Shown here one piece after another: positions 6,314-13,033 of a stretch of 13,033 nt of DNA; the stretch's first letter is position 1; every line of letters begins with the position of its first letter. A program made the translations under genes and the position numbers. Source of the DNA: Nitriliruptoraceae bacterium (lineage in GTDB: Bacteria; Actinomycetota; Nitriliruptoria; Nitriliruptorales; Nitriliruptoraceae); the NCBI GenBank assembly GCA_007131525.1, contig SLQK01000090.1, positions 1 to 13,033 on the forward strand. The letters run 5' to 3'. The notes beneath the pieces were generated by a model, which was given only the letters and a program-made list of their open reading frames with translations, was not told where the DNA came from and made no database searches.

Positions 6314-8328
6314 TGGCGGAGTTCGGCACCTTCACGATCCTGCTGGCCCTAACGGCGGCGGTCTGGTCCGCGGCGGCCGCCTGGCTCGGCTACCGGCGCG
6401 GCGACACCCGCTTCGTGCGCAGCGCCGAGGCTGGCCTGCACGGCGCACTGCTGTCGCTGACCGTCAGTGCCGGTGTGCTGTGGACGCTGTTCCTCACCCG
6501 GGACTTCTCCGTCCGCTACGTCGCCGAGTACTCCGACCAGCACCTGTCGATCCCGCTGACCCTCTCCGCCTTCTGGGCCGGCCAGAACGGCTCCCTGCTG
6601 TTCTGGGCGTGGGTCCTGGCCGGGGCGGCGACGCTCGTCACCGTGCGCTACCGGCACCGGGCCCGCGACCTCATGCCGATCGTCGTGCTCACCCTCGCGC
6701 TGGTGCTCATCGCCTTCACCGCGCTCGTGGCCTTCACCTCCAACCCCTTCGAGCGGCTCGGCTTCACCCCCGCCGATGGGGCGGGGCTGAACGCCATGCT
6801 CCAGAACTGGGGGATGATCTACCACCCACCGGCGACCTTCCTCGGCTACATCGGCTTCACCGTGCCCTTCGCCTTCGCGGTCGCGGCCCTGGTCACCGGC
6901 CGCCTGGACAGCGAGTGGGTGCGGCTGGTGCGGCCCTGGGTGCTGTGGTCGTGGATCCTGCTGGGCGTCGGGATCATCCTCGGTGCCCGGTGGGCCTATA
7001 CCGAGCTCGGCTGGGGCGGGTACTGGGCCTGGGACCCGGTCGAGAACGTGAGCCTGCTGCCCTGGCTGACCGCCACCGCCTACCTCCATACCGCGGTGCT
7101 GCAGGAACGTCGGGGCAAGCTGCCGGTGTGGAACCTGGCGTTGACCTTCACCACCTTCGCCATGACCGTGTTCGGCACCTTCCTGGTGCGCTCCGGGGTG
7201 GCCAGCTCCGTGCACGCCTTCGCGGAGTCCAGCGCCGGCATCTACCTGCTCGGGCTGATCGTGGCGGTGATCGTCGCCGGCGTCGGGTTGATCACCTGGC
7301 GCCTGCCGCTGCTCAAGGACGGCGGCGCACCGATCCGCGGACTGTCCCGCGAACGGCTGATCGTGGTGACCAACGCGGTGCTGATGGTCTTCGCCCTGGC
7401 GATCTTCTGGGGCACGTTGTTCCCGGTCATCACCTCGGTGGTGCAGGGCCGTGAGGTCACCGTCGGCGAACCATTCTTCGACCTGGTCACGATCCCGGTC
7501 ACCCTCGCGCTGCTGGTGCTGTTCGGGCTCGCGCCGGCGGTCGCGTGGCGCCAGGCCCGGACCCACGGCCTCCAACGCCGCCTGGCCCTGCCCGTGGGCG
7601 CTGCCCTGGTTGTGGGGCTGGTCACCGCGCTGCTGGACGGCGGTCGCCACCCGCTGACCAGCCTCACGCTGTCGCTGTCGGCCTTCGCCCTGGCCACGAT
7701 CGTGCTGGAGTTCCACCACGGCGTCCACGGTCACGGCCTGCGCGGGGTGGGTGAGCACCTGCCCCGGCTGCTCGGGCTGTTCCGCCGGGATCCGCGCCGC
7801 TACGGCGGGGCGATCGTCCACCTCGGCATGGTGCTGCTGATCATCGGCGTGGCGCTGGACGTCACCTACCGCAGCGACGAGCGGCACACCATGACCGTCG
7901 GCGACAGCGTCGAGGTCGGGCGCTACGTGTTGACCTTCGAGGACCTGACCAGCGAGATCACCCAGACCCGGATGTCCCTGGCGGCGACGCTCGGCGTGGC
8001 CCGCCAGAGCGGGTCCGACGCCGGCTCGCTGACCACCGAGCGCTACCTCAACGTCAACCAGGAGGACCCTCGCACCGCGGTGGGCGTGCGCTCGCTGCTC
8101 CGTGAGGACGTCTACGTGATCCTCCAGGAGGTCGACGTCGAGACCGAGACCGCCAGCTTCAGCATCCATCTGCACCCCGGCGTGGTGTGGCTGTGGTTGG
8201 GCTCGGCCCTGCTGGTGCTCGGTGGGCTACTCGCCCTGCTCCGGCGCCACCGGGAGCCGGACGACACCGCGCCCGGGACGCTGGTGGCGGTGGGCGCTGG
8301 CACCGAGGTGGACGAGGAGGCCCGCTGA
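6313..8328 (+). CDS. ccmF: CcmF, cytochrome c heme lyase subunit
   Basis: The 671-residue multi-pass membrane protein takes heme from CcmE and attaches it to apocytochrome c. Visible landmarks are G90-Q-N-G-S-L-L-F-W98, N-W-G-M-I-Y-H171-P-P, the heme-handling motif W234-G-G-Y-W-A-W-D-P-V-E-N245, and further histidines at 259, 301 and 503 (in G-G-A-I-V-H-L-G-M), which occupy the positions of the four functional CcmF histidines. A C-terminal extracytoplasmic domain (about 520-622) is followed by a last helix (about 626-644). The length is normal. The start overlaps the ccmD stop by one base. It may also have to handle the unusual CxxCK site of NrfA, since no second, dedicated lyase is seen here. 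Confidence 0.97.
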   Translation: MAEFGTFTILLALTAAVWSAAAAWLGYRRGDTRFVRSAEAGLHGALLSLTVSAGVLWTLFLTRDFSVRYVAEYSDQHLSIPLTLSAFWAGQNGSLLFWAWVLAGAATLVTVRYRHRARDLMPIVVLTLALVLIAFTALVAFTSNPFERLGFTPADGAGLNAMLQNWGMIYHPPATFLGYIGFTVPFAFAVAALVTGRLDSEWVRLVRPWVLWSWILLGVGIILGARWAYTELGWGGYWAWDPVENVSLLPWLTATAYLHTAVLQERRGKLPVWNLALTFTTFAMTVFGTFLVRSGVASSVHAFAESSAGIYLLGLIVAVIVAGVGLITWRLPLLKDGGAPIRGLSRERLIVVTNAVLMVFALAIFWGTLFPVITSVVQGREVTVGEPFFDLVTIPVTLALLVLFGLAPAVAWRQARTHGLQRRLALPVGAALVVGLVTALLDGGRHPLTSLTLSLSAFALATIVLEFHHGVHGHGLRGVGEHLPRLLGLFRRDPRRYGGAIVHLGMVLLIIGVALDVTYRSDERHTMTVGDSVEVGRYVLTFEDLTSEITQTRMSLAATLGVARQSGSDAGSLTTERYLNVNQEDPRTAVGVRSLLREDVYVILQEVDVETETASFSIHLHPGVVWLWLGSALLVLGGLLALLRRHREPDDTAPGTLVAVGAGTEVDEEAR

Positions 8329-8513
8329 TGCTGTCCGTCCTGGCTGCCGCGCTGCTGCTGACCGTCGTCGCCCTGCTCGCCCTGCGACCGCTGTTCGCCC
8401 CGAGCGAGGTGGGGACGACCGACGGCGCCGGCGAGCTGCCCGTCGACACCCTCGAGACCGCCATCGCGGAGCGGCGCGCGCGGATGGCTGCGCGGGAGGC
8501 GGAGCACCCATGA
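8328..8513 (+). CDS. Small membrane protein, resembles a minimal CcmI N-terminus
   Basis: The 61-residue protein starts at ATG 8328, sharing one base with the ccmF stop, and ends in a 4-nt ATGA overlap with the next gene. One membrane helix covers about 2-20. A short linker is followed by a charged helical tail with L-P-V-D-T-L-E-T-A-I-A-E-R-R-A-R-M. CcmI (CycH) also begins with a short membrane helix and a charged helix, and CcmI often follows ccmF/G/H, so it may be a reduced CcmI-like part of the heme ligation complex. The similarity is only in shape; no TPR domain and no Cys are present. It is not CcmH, which would need an L-R-C-x-x-C-Q motif. Function is unproven. Confidence 0.75.
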   Translation: MLSVLAAALLLTVVALLALRPLFAPSEVGTTDGAGELPVDTLETAIAERRARMAAREAEHP

Positions 8514-9679
8514 ACCTGATGTGGACCTGCCGTCGCCACCGGCTGGCCCTGCTCCTCGGGGCGATGGTCGTCGCGATGGCCACCATGAGCCCGGCCGTGG
8601 CGACCACCGGAGACCCGGTGGTCGCGGGCCAGGTCCGCCATGGCCTGGAAGGTGTCGGCGTCGCCGATGTCGACGTCCTGCTGCTCACCAGCGAGGGTGG
8701 TGAGCCCGCTGAGCTGCAACGGACCACCACCGACGCTGACGGTGCCTTCCGGTTCGACGGTGCTCCTCGCGACGTCGAGCTGGAGGTGGTGGCGATGTAC
8801 GACGGCGCTCCCAGCCGCAGCGGACCGTTCCTCGGGACCCCGGAGGGCAACACCGATCTGCAGTTGCTCGTGTACGAGACCACCGGCGACCCTGCAGAGG
8901 TCCGCATCTCCAGCTGGGTGGTCTGGGTCGACCGTGACCTCGGCGTCACCTTCCAGCACGACCTGCAGGTGGACAACACCGGCGATCGCACCTGGCTGGG
9001 CTTCGATCCCGACGACGGCGGAGCCCGTGCGGTGCTGGCCGTGCCCCTGCACCCGGACGCCTTCGGGCTCGGTTTCCTGGGCCGATTCACCGAGTGCTGC
9101 TCGACGATGCGGGGCAACGAGTACGTCCACACCTCGCCGCTCCCGCCCGGTCGGACCAGCGGCACGGTCCGCTACGCGGTCGAGAGCACCGACCGGCTCG
9201 ACCTGACGACACGCCTCCCGGTCGACTCGTTCACGCTCATGCTGCCCGAGGGCGTGGCGGCGACGGGCGCAACCCTGGAGCGCTCCGGTGAGATCGAGTC
9301 CCGGGGGACCGCGTACGGCGTGTACACCCTGGAGGGCTGGGGACCGGGTGAGCCGCTGACGGTCGGCCTCTCGGGGCTCGGCCCGGCGTCGACACCCTGG
9401 ACGTTGTTCGCTGCGGCCGTCGCCGGCGCGCTGCTGGTGACCGCCGGGGTCGGCTGGTGGTGGCGGCGACAGCGCCCCGGGGCTGCGTCCGAAGGTCCGG
9501 ATGTGACCGCGATGCCTGAGAGCGCGGGGCCGGGGCTCAGCTCGGAGGTGCTCCTCGAGGAGCTGGCGCTGCTCGACCTCGCACTGGAGCGCGGTCTCAT
9601 CAGCGACCGGGTGCATCACGAGCTGCGCACGGCACGTGCCGCCGAGCTCCGTGCGCTGACGGCACCGGCGGGGAGGTGA
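8510..9679 (+). CDS. Secreted, membrane-anchored protein of unknown function in the ccm run
   Basis: The 389-residue protein is not a named Ccm component. It has a signal peptide (positive 8-11, hydrophobic 12-28, likely A29-V-A31 cleavage) and a carboxypeptidase-regulatory-like beta domain (about 36-122; note T-T-D-A-D-G-A-F-R-F). A larger extracytoplasmic region (about 130-290) with an adjacent Cys pair at 196-197 follows, then a membrane helix (about 296-317) and a cytoplasmic tail. The end of the tail (about 346-382) is an amphipathic helix, L-L-E-E-L-A-L-L-D-L-A-L-E-R-G-L-I, that resembles the cytoplasmic or loop helix of CcmI proteins. ATG 8510 overlaps the preceding stop as ATGA, with GGAG upstream. 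The context suggests a role in apocytochrome or heme handling, possibly replacing CcmH/CcmI. This is inference. Confidence 0.88.
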   Translation: MNLMWTCRRHRLALLLGAMVVAMATMSPAVATTGDPVVAGQVRHGLEGVGVADVDVLLLTSEGGEPAELQRTTTDADGAFRFDGAPRDVELEVVAMYDGAPSRSGPFLGTPEGNTDLQLLVYETTGDPAEVRISSWVVWVDRDLGVTFQHDLQVDNTGDRTWLGFDPDDGGARAVLAVPLHPDAFGLGFLGRFTECCSTMRGNEYVHTSPLPPGRTSGTVRYAVESTDRLDLTTRLPVDSFTLMLPEGVAATGATLERSGEIESRGTAYGVYTLEGWGPGEPLTVGLSGLGPASTPWTLFAAAVAGALLVTAGVGWWWRRQRPGAASEGPDVTAMPESAGPGLSSEVLLEELALLDLALERGLISDRVHHELRTARAAELRALTAPAGR

Positions 9680-9682
9680 GCG

Positions 9683-10135
9683 ATGGAGCTGACCCGACAG
9701 GCTGACTACGCGCTGCGGTGCGTGCTGGAGACGGCACGGCACGAGCGCATCAGCGCCCGTGAGCTCGCGGCCCGGCAGGAGCTGTCGCCGAGCTTCGTTG
9801 GCAAGATCGTGAGCACCCTGGCGCGGGCGGGCATCCTGGAGACCCACCGTGGGGCGAGCGGCGGGGTCCAGCTCGGCCGATCGGCGGACGCGATCTCCGT
9901 GCTCGACGTCGTCGAGGCCGTCCAGGGGCCGATCCGTCTGAACCGGTGCGTGCGGACCCCGCCGGCCTGCGCCCTGGTCGACCTCTGCCCCCTGTCACCG
10001 GTGATCCGGGAGGCCCAGGACGCGATGACCACCGCGTTCTCGGTGACCCTCGATGTCCTGCTGGAGCGTGACCGAGATCACCGAGCCGCGTGGGACCAGG
10101 CCCTGGAGGCCCCGGCCGAGCCGACCCCGATCTGA
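9683..10135 (+). CDS. Rrf2-family transcriptional regulator with three-Cys Fe-S site (NsrR/IscR-like)
   Basis: The 150-residue protein has a winged helix from residue 1 to about 80: M-E-L-T-R-Q-A-D-Y-A-L-R-C at the start, S-P-S-F-V-G-K-I recognition helix, and R-G-A-S-G-G-V-Q-L wing. It then has three cysteines, C89, C96 and C102 (Cx6Cx5C), in the place where Rrf2 proteins hold a [2Fe-2S] or [4Fe-4S] cluster. D8 is in the position used as the fourth ligand in NsrR of Streptomyces. These proteins sense NO, Fe-S status or redox. It lies 3 nt after the previous gene with GGAGGTGA before the ATG, so it is the last gene of the ccm run. Regulation of the nrfHA and ccm promoters is likely but not shown. 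Which signal it senses cannot be told from sequence. Confidence 0.93.
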   Translation: MELTRQADYALRCVLETARHERISARELAARQELSPSFVGKIVSTLARAGILETHRGASGGVQLGRSADAISVLDVVEAVQGPIRLNRCVRTPPACALVDLCPLSPVIREAQDAMTTAFSVTLDVLLERDRDHRAAWDQALEAPAEPTPI

Positions 10136-10241
10136 GCGGGTGACCAGGTCGGCGTCGCGGTCCTCCACCGCCGCCATGCATGGCCAGGTCTCGCGGGCCC
10201 GCGCAGCGGCGACCAGGGTGCGCCAGCGCGGTGAGCCGGGC
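10136..10241. other. Convergent intergenic region with short palindromes
   Basis: The gap separates the stops of the Rrf2 gene (+) and the SRPBCC gene (-). It holds a perfect 12-bp palindrome CGCGGGCCCGCG at 10192-10203. A 7-bp hairpin (arms 10230-10236 and 10240-10246, 3-nt loop) runs into the SRPBCC stop codon. Neither has a T-run; a terminator role is possible only. Confidence 0.35.
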
Positions 10242-10733
10242 TCACCCTGGGGGTGGCGGGCTGCTCCCGATGCGCTCCCGGTCGGCACCCGCGCGCAGCA
10301 GCGCGGCGATGTCCTCCAGCAGCCGGGTGACCGACCGGCGCGCGACCCGGTGCAGCGCGAGCCCGTCCAGCATGGCACCGAGCGGGCCACCCGGGGCGCG
10401 GTAGCGGCCCTCGATCGCCAGCGAGGCGATGTCCCCGGCGACGAACAAGCCCAGCTCGCCGTCGAAGGTCGGGAGGTGACGGACCGGCCGGTCGTCGGTC
10501 GTCTCGTCGGAGCGCAACGGTTCCCAGGACACCGAACGCCACAGGGTGGTGCTCGACTCCCACGGTGCCCCGACCTGCACACCGACCCGGTGCGACCAGC
10601 CGGCACCGTGCAGCACCGTGCTCCAGCGGCCGTCGGGGGTGAGGTGCGCGTCGGGCAGCCAACGAGCCGGATCGCCCTCGATGCCCGCCCGCAGGAGCGA
10701 CGGTTCACCTACCAACGGCAGGAACGCCGCCAA
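10242..10733 (-). CDS. SRPBCC-like (polyketide cyclase/START-type fold) hypothetical protein
   Basis: The 163-residue protein (counted from TTG 10733) has coding-like codon use and the outline of an SRPBCC helix-grip protein: alternating beta segments (G-R-W-S-T-V-L-H-G-A-G-W, T-L-W-R-S-V-S-W-E-P, L-A-I-E-G-R-Y-R-A-P-G-G-P-L-G) and a long C-terminal helix (about 119-148) ending L-L-E-D-I-A-A-L-L. These proteins bind hydrophobic ligands; the ligand here is unknown. The start is unclear. TTG 10733 has no Shine-Dalgarno close by. A perfect AGGAGG lies 6 nt before an in-frame ATC at 10751, which would add I-E-Q-L-R-P. There is no ATG or GTG in frame back to the stop at 10820-10818. It follows transaldolase on the same strand after 149 nt that hold no other gene. 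Confidence 0.7.
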   Translation of the reverse strand: MAAFLPLVGEPSLLRAGIEGDPARWLPDAHLTPDGRWSTVLHGAGWSHRVGVQVGAPWESSTTLWRSVSWEPLRSDETTDDRPVRHLPTFDGELGLFVAGDIASLAIEGRYRAPGGPLGAMLDGLALHRVARRSVTRLLEDIAALLRAGADRERIGSSPPPPG

Positions 10734-10757
10734 CGGTCTCAGTTGCTCGATGGCGTG

Positions 10758-10763
10758 CCTCCT
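10758..10763 (-). promoter_or_regulatory. Perfect AGGAGG without a standard start codon at the right distance
   Basis: AGGAGG on the minus strand ends 6 nt before ATC (10751-10749), in frame with the SRPBCC-like gene. The nearest usual start is TTG at 10733, 24 nt away. It suggests either a rare ATC start or a changed start codon. Confidence 0.5.
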
Positions 10764-10844
10764 GACGGCGGGCTCGACCGAGAGAAGACAAACCGGTCGG
10801 GCTCGCGCCGCCTCGGGTCAGAAGGCCCCACTGTGCGGGACCGA

Positions 10845-10858
10845 CGACCCCCGGGTCG
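10845..10858. terminator. Weak hairpin downstream of transaldolase
   Basis: CGACC/GGTCG arms with a 4-nt loop lie about 24 nt beyond the tal stop codon. The stem is only 5 bp and has no T-run, so it is a weak candidate for termination between tal and the SRPBCC-like gene. Confidence 0.2.
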
Positions 10859-10882
10859 CGTGGACATCGCCGACGGCGGAGG

Positions 10883-12004
10883 TCAGCGAGCGGCGTCGAC
10901 GGTCGCCAGCAGCCCGTTCCAGGCGTCCTCGAACTTGGTAACCCCTTGGGTCTCGAGCAGCGCCGTGACCTCGTCGAGGTCGATGCCCACCTCGCCGAGT
11001 GAGTCCAGGGTCGCCTGGGCCAGGTCGAGGTTGCCGGTGATGGTGTCGCCGACGACCGCCGGCGCACCAGCCACGGCCGCCAGCGTGGCCTCCGGCATGG
11101 TGTTGACCGTGCCAGGCGCGACGAGTTCTGCGACGTAGAGCGTCGGTGGGTAGTCGGCGTTCTTGACCCCGGTCGAGGCCCACAGCGGCCGCTGGGGGTT
11201 CCCGCCCTGCTCCTCCAGCGCCTGCCACCGGTCCCCGTCAGCGACATCGAGGAAGGCGCCGTAGGCCATCCGCGCGTTGGCGACCGCCACGGTGCCGAGC
11301 AACGCCCGAGCCTCGGGGGTGGCGAGGTCAGCGAGCCGCGGGTCGACCTCGGTGTCGAGCCGGGACACGAAGAACGACGCCACCGACGACACCTGCTCGA
11401 TGGGCTGGCCGGCGGCGAGGCGGTCCTCCAGCCCGGCGAAGTACGCGTCCATGACCTCGCGGTAGCGGGCGACGGAGAACAGCAGGGTCACGTTGACACT
11501 GATCCCGTCGGCGATCACCTGCCGGATCGCGGGCAGACCGGCCGCGGTCCCCGGGATCTTGACGAGCAGGTTGTCGCGACCGACCTCGGCCCACAGCTCC
11601 CGGGCCTGGGCGATGGTCGCCTCGGTCGCATGGGCGAGACGGGGGTCGACCTCGATCGACACCCGGCCGTCCTGCCCGTCGGTCGCTTCCCAGACCGGTC
11701 GGAGCAGGTCACAGGCGCGGCGCACATCGTCGGTGGTGAGCTCGCGCACGATCCGCTCCGCATCGGCTCCGTCGGCAGCGAGCCGGGCGATGTCGGCGGC
11801 GTAGTCGTCGGAGCCGGTGATCGCGGCCTGGAAGATCGCGGGGTTGGTCGTGACCCCGACGACATCGAGCTCGTCGATCTTGCGCGCCAGGTCGCCGCTG
11901 TCGAGCCGTCGTCGTGACAGATCGTCCAGCCAGATCGCGACGCCCTGCCGTGACAAGGCCGCCGTGGGCCTGGGGGACTGGTCCGTGGAGGGCGAGGGGG
12001 CCAT
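10883..12004 (-). CDS. tal: Transaldolase
   Basis: The 373-residue enzyme of the non-oxidative pentose phosphate pathway moves a dihydroxyacetone unit between sedoheptulose 7-phosphate and glyceraldehyde 3-phosphate. Visible motifs are A-I-W-L-D27-D-L-S-R, G-V-T-T-N54-P-A-I-F, N-L-L-V-K149-I-P-G-T (K149 being the Schiff-base lysine), N171-V-T-L-L-F, S-S-V-A-S-F-F-V-S-R and W-A-S-T-G-V-K-N. The length and insertions match the longer transaldolase group common in actinobacteria. ATG 12004 has AGGAG 6 nt upstream. In many actinobacteria tal lies with tkt and zwf; that cluster is not visible here. It has no evident link with the nrf/ccm genes. Confidence 0.96.
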   Translation of the reverse strand: MAPSPSTDQSPRPTAALSRQGVAIWLDDLSRRRLDSGDLARKIDELDVVGVTTNPAIFQAAITGSDDYAADIARLAADGADAERIVRELTTDDVRRACDLLRPVWEATDGQDGRVSIEVDPRLAHATEATIAQARELWAEVGRDNLLVKIPGTAAGLPAIRQVIADGISVNVTLLFSVARYREVMDAYFAGLEDRLAAGQPIEQVSSVASFFVSRLDTEVDPRLADLATPEARALLGTVAVANARMAYGAFLDVADGDRWQALEEQGGNPQRPLWASTGVKNADYPPTLYVAELVAPGTVNTMPEATLAAVAGAPAVVGDTITGNLDLAQATLDSLGEVGIDLDEVTALLETQGVTKFEDAWNGLLATVDAAR

Positions 12005-12028
12005 AGCTGCTCCTGTCTGCTGGCCGGA

Positions 12029-12058
12029 GACCTACCCGGAACGGACCCCCGCCGTCAA
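12029..12058 (-). promoter_or_regulatory. Candidate vegetative promoter of tal
   Basis: On the minus strand TTGACG (12058-12053) is followed after 18 nt by TAGGTC (12034-12029). The -35 box is close to the TTGAC(A) consensus and the -10 box fits only in part (TA start). It would give a leader of about 15-20 nt before the tal ATG. No experimental support. Confidence 0.35.
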
Positions 12059-12089
12059 CACGGCCCGTCGCGTCGCGGTTGCCTCGAGG

Positions 12090-13033
12090 TCACGCACCAG
12101 CCTGGAGTGCCAGCGCGACGGTGAGCTGCAGGAGCACCTCGGGATCCTCCAGTCGCTCCCCGTACCGCTCCCTGAGCTGGGTCATCCGGTAGCGCACCGT
12201 CTGGTGATGGACGCCCAGGTCCGCCGCGACAGCGCCGCGGCGACCATGGTGGAGCAGCCATGATCGCAGCGTCTCGGTCAGCCGCGCCGCGGCGCTCTCG
12301 GTGAGCCCCTCGAGCGGGGAGAGTGCCTGCCGGCGCAGGTCCTGTAGCGCCTCCGGATCGGCGGCCAGGACCAGGGCGGTGAGGTGCTCCTCGGTGTCGA
12401 CCGCCGCCCCGTCCGGGGCCGTGATCACCTCGAGCGCCCGCATGGCGCGCCGGTACGACGATGCTGCCCTGAGCCACGGTCGTGGAGGGCCCACGATCGC
12501 CCCCCGGTCCTGCAGGGCCCGGAGCAACGCGGCGCGGGTGCGGACGGCATCCGGGACCAGCAGGACGCCGGAGCGCTCCGGGAGCAGGCCTGCGGCGAGG
12601 TCGTCGGTCAGCACCAGCGTCCGCTGGTCGAGGACACCGATCACCTCGTGGACCCGGGCCACCGGGAGCAGGACCGCGGTCAGCGTCTCCGGCGGTGGCC
12701 AGGCCGCACGCTCGGCGCGGGCGGCGAGCACGTCCGCCGGCGCACCGGACAGCAGTGCCTGTCCGAGCTCGCTGAGGTGTCGGGTGCGGATCCGCTCGGT
12801 GCTCGAGAGCTCCGCGGCGTGCCCGGCCGCGCTGGCCGCCGACAACTCGTCGATGTAGGCGAACACCAGCGCCGCGAAACCCACCACGCTGGTCGCCGAC
12901 ACTCCGTGCCGCACGGCCGTCTCTCCCTGCTCGCGCCATGCGACACGCGCACCGACGCGGTAGGCCGACAACAGCGCATCCATGCTGCGCCCGCTGCGTG
13001 CCTCCGCTCGCCCCAGGTCGTACGCGCCCTCGA
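12090..13033 (-). CDS. PucR-type transcriptional regulator, N-terminus cut by the window edge
   Basis: The C-terminal 250 residues or so contain a divergent GGDEF-like/central region and end in the PucR-type helix-turn-helix (HTH_30): W-L-L-H-H-G-R-R-G-A-V-A-A-D-L-G-V-H-H-Q-T-V-R-Y-R split around residues 242-266 counted from the ATG at 12983, then E-D-P-E-V-L-L-Q-L-T-V-A-L. The open frame continues past that ATG to the right edge with family-like sequence (E-G-A-Y-D-L-G-R-A-E-A-R-S-G-R-S), so ATG 12983 is internal and the true start lies outside. PucR-type proteins control catabolic and other genes; the target here is unknown. It lies 85 nt upstream of tal on the same strand. Confidence 0.88.
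   Translation of the reverse strand, partial: EGAYDLGRAEARSGRSMDALLSAYRVGARVAWREQGETAVRHGVSATSVVGFAALVFAYIDELSAASAAGHAAELSSTERIRTRHLSELGQALLSGAPADVLAARAERAAWPPPETLTAVLLPVARVHEVIGVLDQRTLVLTDDLAAGLLPERSGVLLVPDAVRTRAALLRALQDRGAIVGPPRPWLRAASSYRRAMRALEVITAPDGAAVDTEEHLTALVLAADPEALQDLRRQALSPLEGLTESAAARLTETLRSWLLHHGRRGAVAADLGVHHQTVRYRMTQLRERYGERLEDPEVLLQLTVALALQAGA

Noticed and set aside
6349..8175. A 608-residue open frame on the minus strand opposite ccmF
   Set aside because: It is exactly antisense to ccmF, has a biased Gln/His/Gly/Asp composition and no recognisable domain; ccmF is unmistakable.
8328..8513. CcmH assignment for the small gene after ccmF
   Set aside because: It contains no cysteine, while CcmH requires a redox-active C-x-x-C pair.
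8159..9847. A 562-residue open frame on the minus strand opposite the unknown ccm-linked gene
   Set aside because: It is antisense to genes with clear signal peptide, starts and ribosome sites; its composition is that of a shadow frame.
10053..11138. A 361-residue plus-strand open frame after the Rrf2 gene
   Set aside because: It overlaps the Rrf2 end, the SRPBCC-like gene and tal, and shows no domain or ribosome site.
12983..12983. ATG 12983 as the start of the PucR-type gene
   Set aside because: The frame is open to the edge with family-like residues upstream, and no ribosome site is placed well for this ATG.

Overview
The window is very GC-rich DNA with dense, tightly coupled genes. Start codons are often GTG and occasionally TTG. 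The mix of genes points to a deep-branching actinobacterium-like organism: an actinobacterial-type transaldolase, a PucR-type regulator and an SRPBCC-like protein sit around a nitrite-to-ammonia module. This taxonomic reading is an inference from gene content and base composition; no rRNA is present. No tRNA, rRNA, CRISPR array or insertion sequence was seen.

Layout. (1) Positions 3-293 (+) hold the C-terminal end of an M28-type metallopeptidase entering from the left. (2) Positions 401-2418 (-) hold nrfH-nrfA, the membrane tetraheme quinol dehydrogenase and the pentaheme ammonia-forming nitrite reductase, convergent with the peptidase. (3) Positions 2705-3298 (-) hold a membrane-anchored thioredoxin of the CcmG/ResA type. 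(4) Positions 3535-10135 (+), divergent from it, form a compact run: ccmE, ccmA, ccmB, ccmC, ccmD, ccmF, a 61-residue membrane protein, a 389-residue secreted and anchored protein of unknown function, and an Rrf2-family Fe-S type regulator. Most junctions overlap by 1 or 4 nt. (5) Positions 10242-12004 (-) hold an SRPBCC-like protein and transaldolase. (6) A PucR-type regulator (-) runs off the right edge.

How it fits together. NrfA and NrfH carry nine covalent hemes between them. The neighbouring System I cytochrome c maturation genes would export, chaperone and attach these hemes, and the thioredoxin would keep the CxxCH/CxxCK cysteines reduced. The Rrf2 protein at the end of the ccm run is a natural candidate sensor (NO, iron-sulfur or redox) for the whole locus. 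The region therefore reads as a self-contained cassette for dissimilatory nitrite reduction to ammonium, or for nitrite/NO detoxification.

The most unusual points are: CcmE has a Cys-x-x-x-Phe motif where His-x-x-x-Tyr or Cys-x-x-x-Tyr is expected. No CcmH gene is present. In its place are a very small CcmI-like membrane protein and an undescribed signal peptide / carboxypeptidase-regulatory-like domain / membrane helix / helical-tail protein. NrfA looks like a lipoprotein. The nrfH and thioredoxin genes share a 9-base element at almost the same distance (92 and 91 nt) from their start codons.
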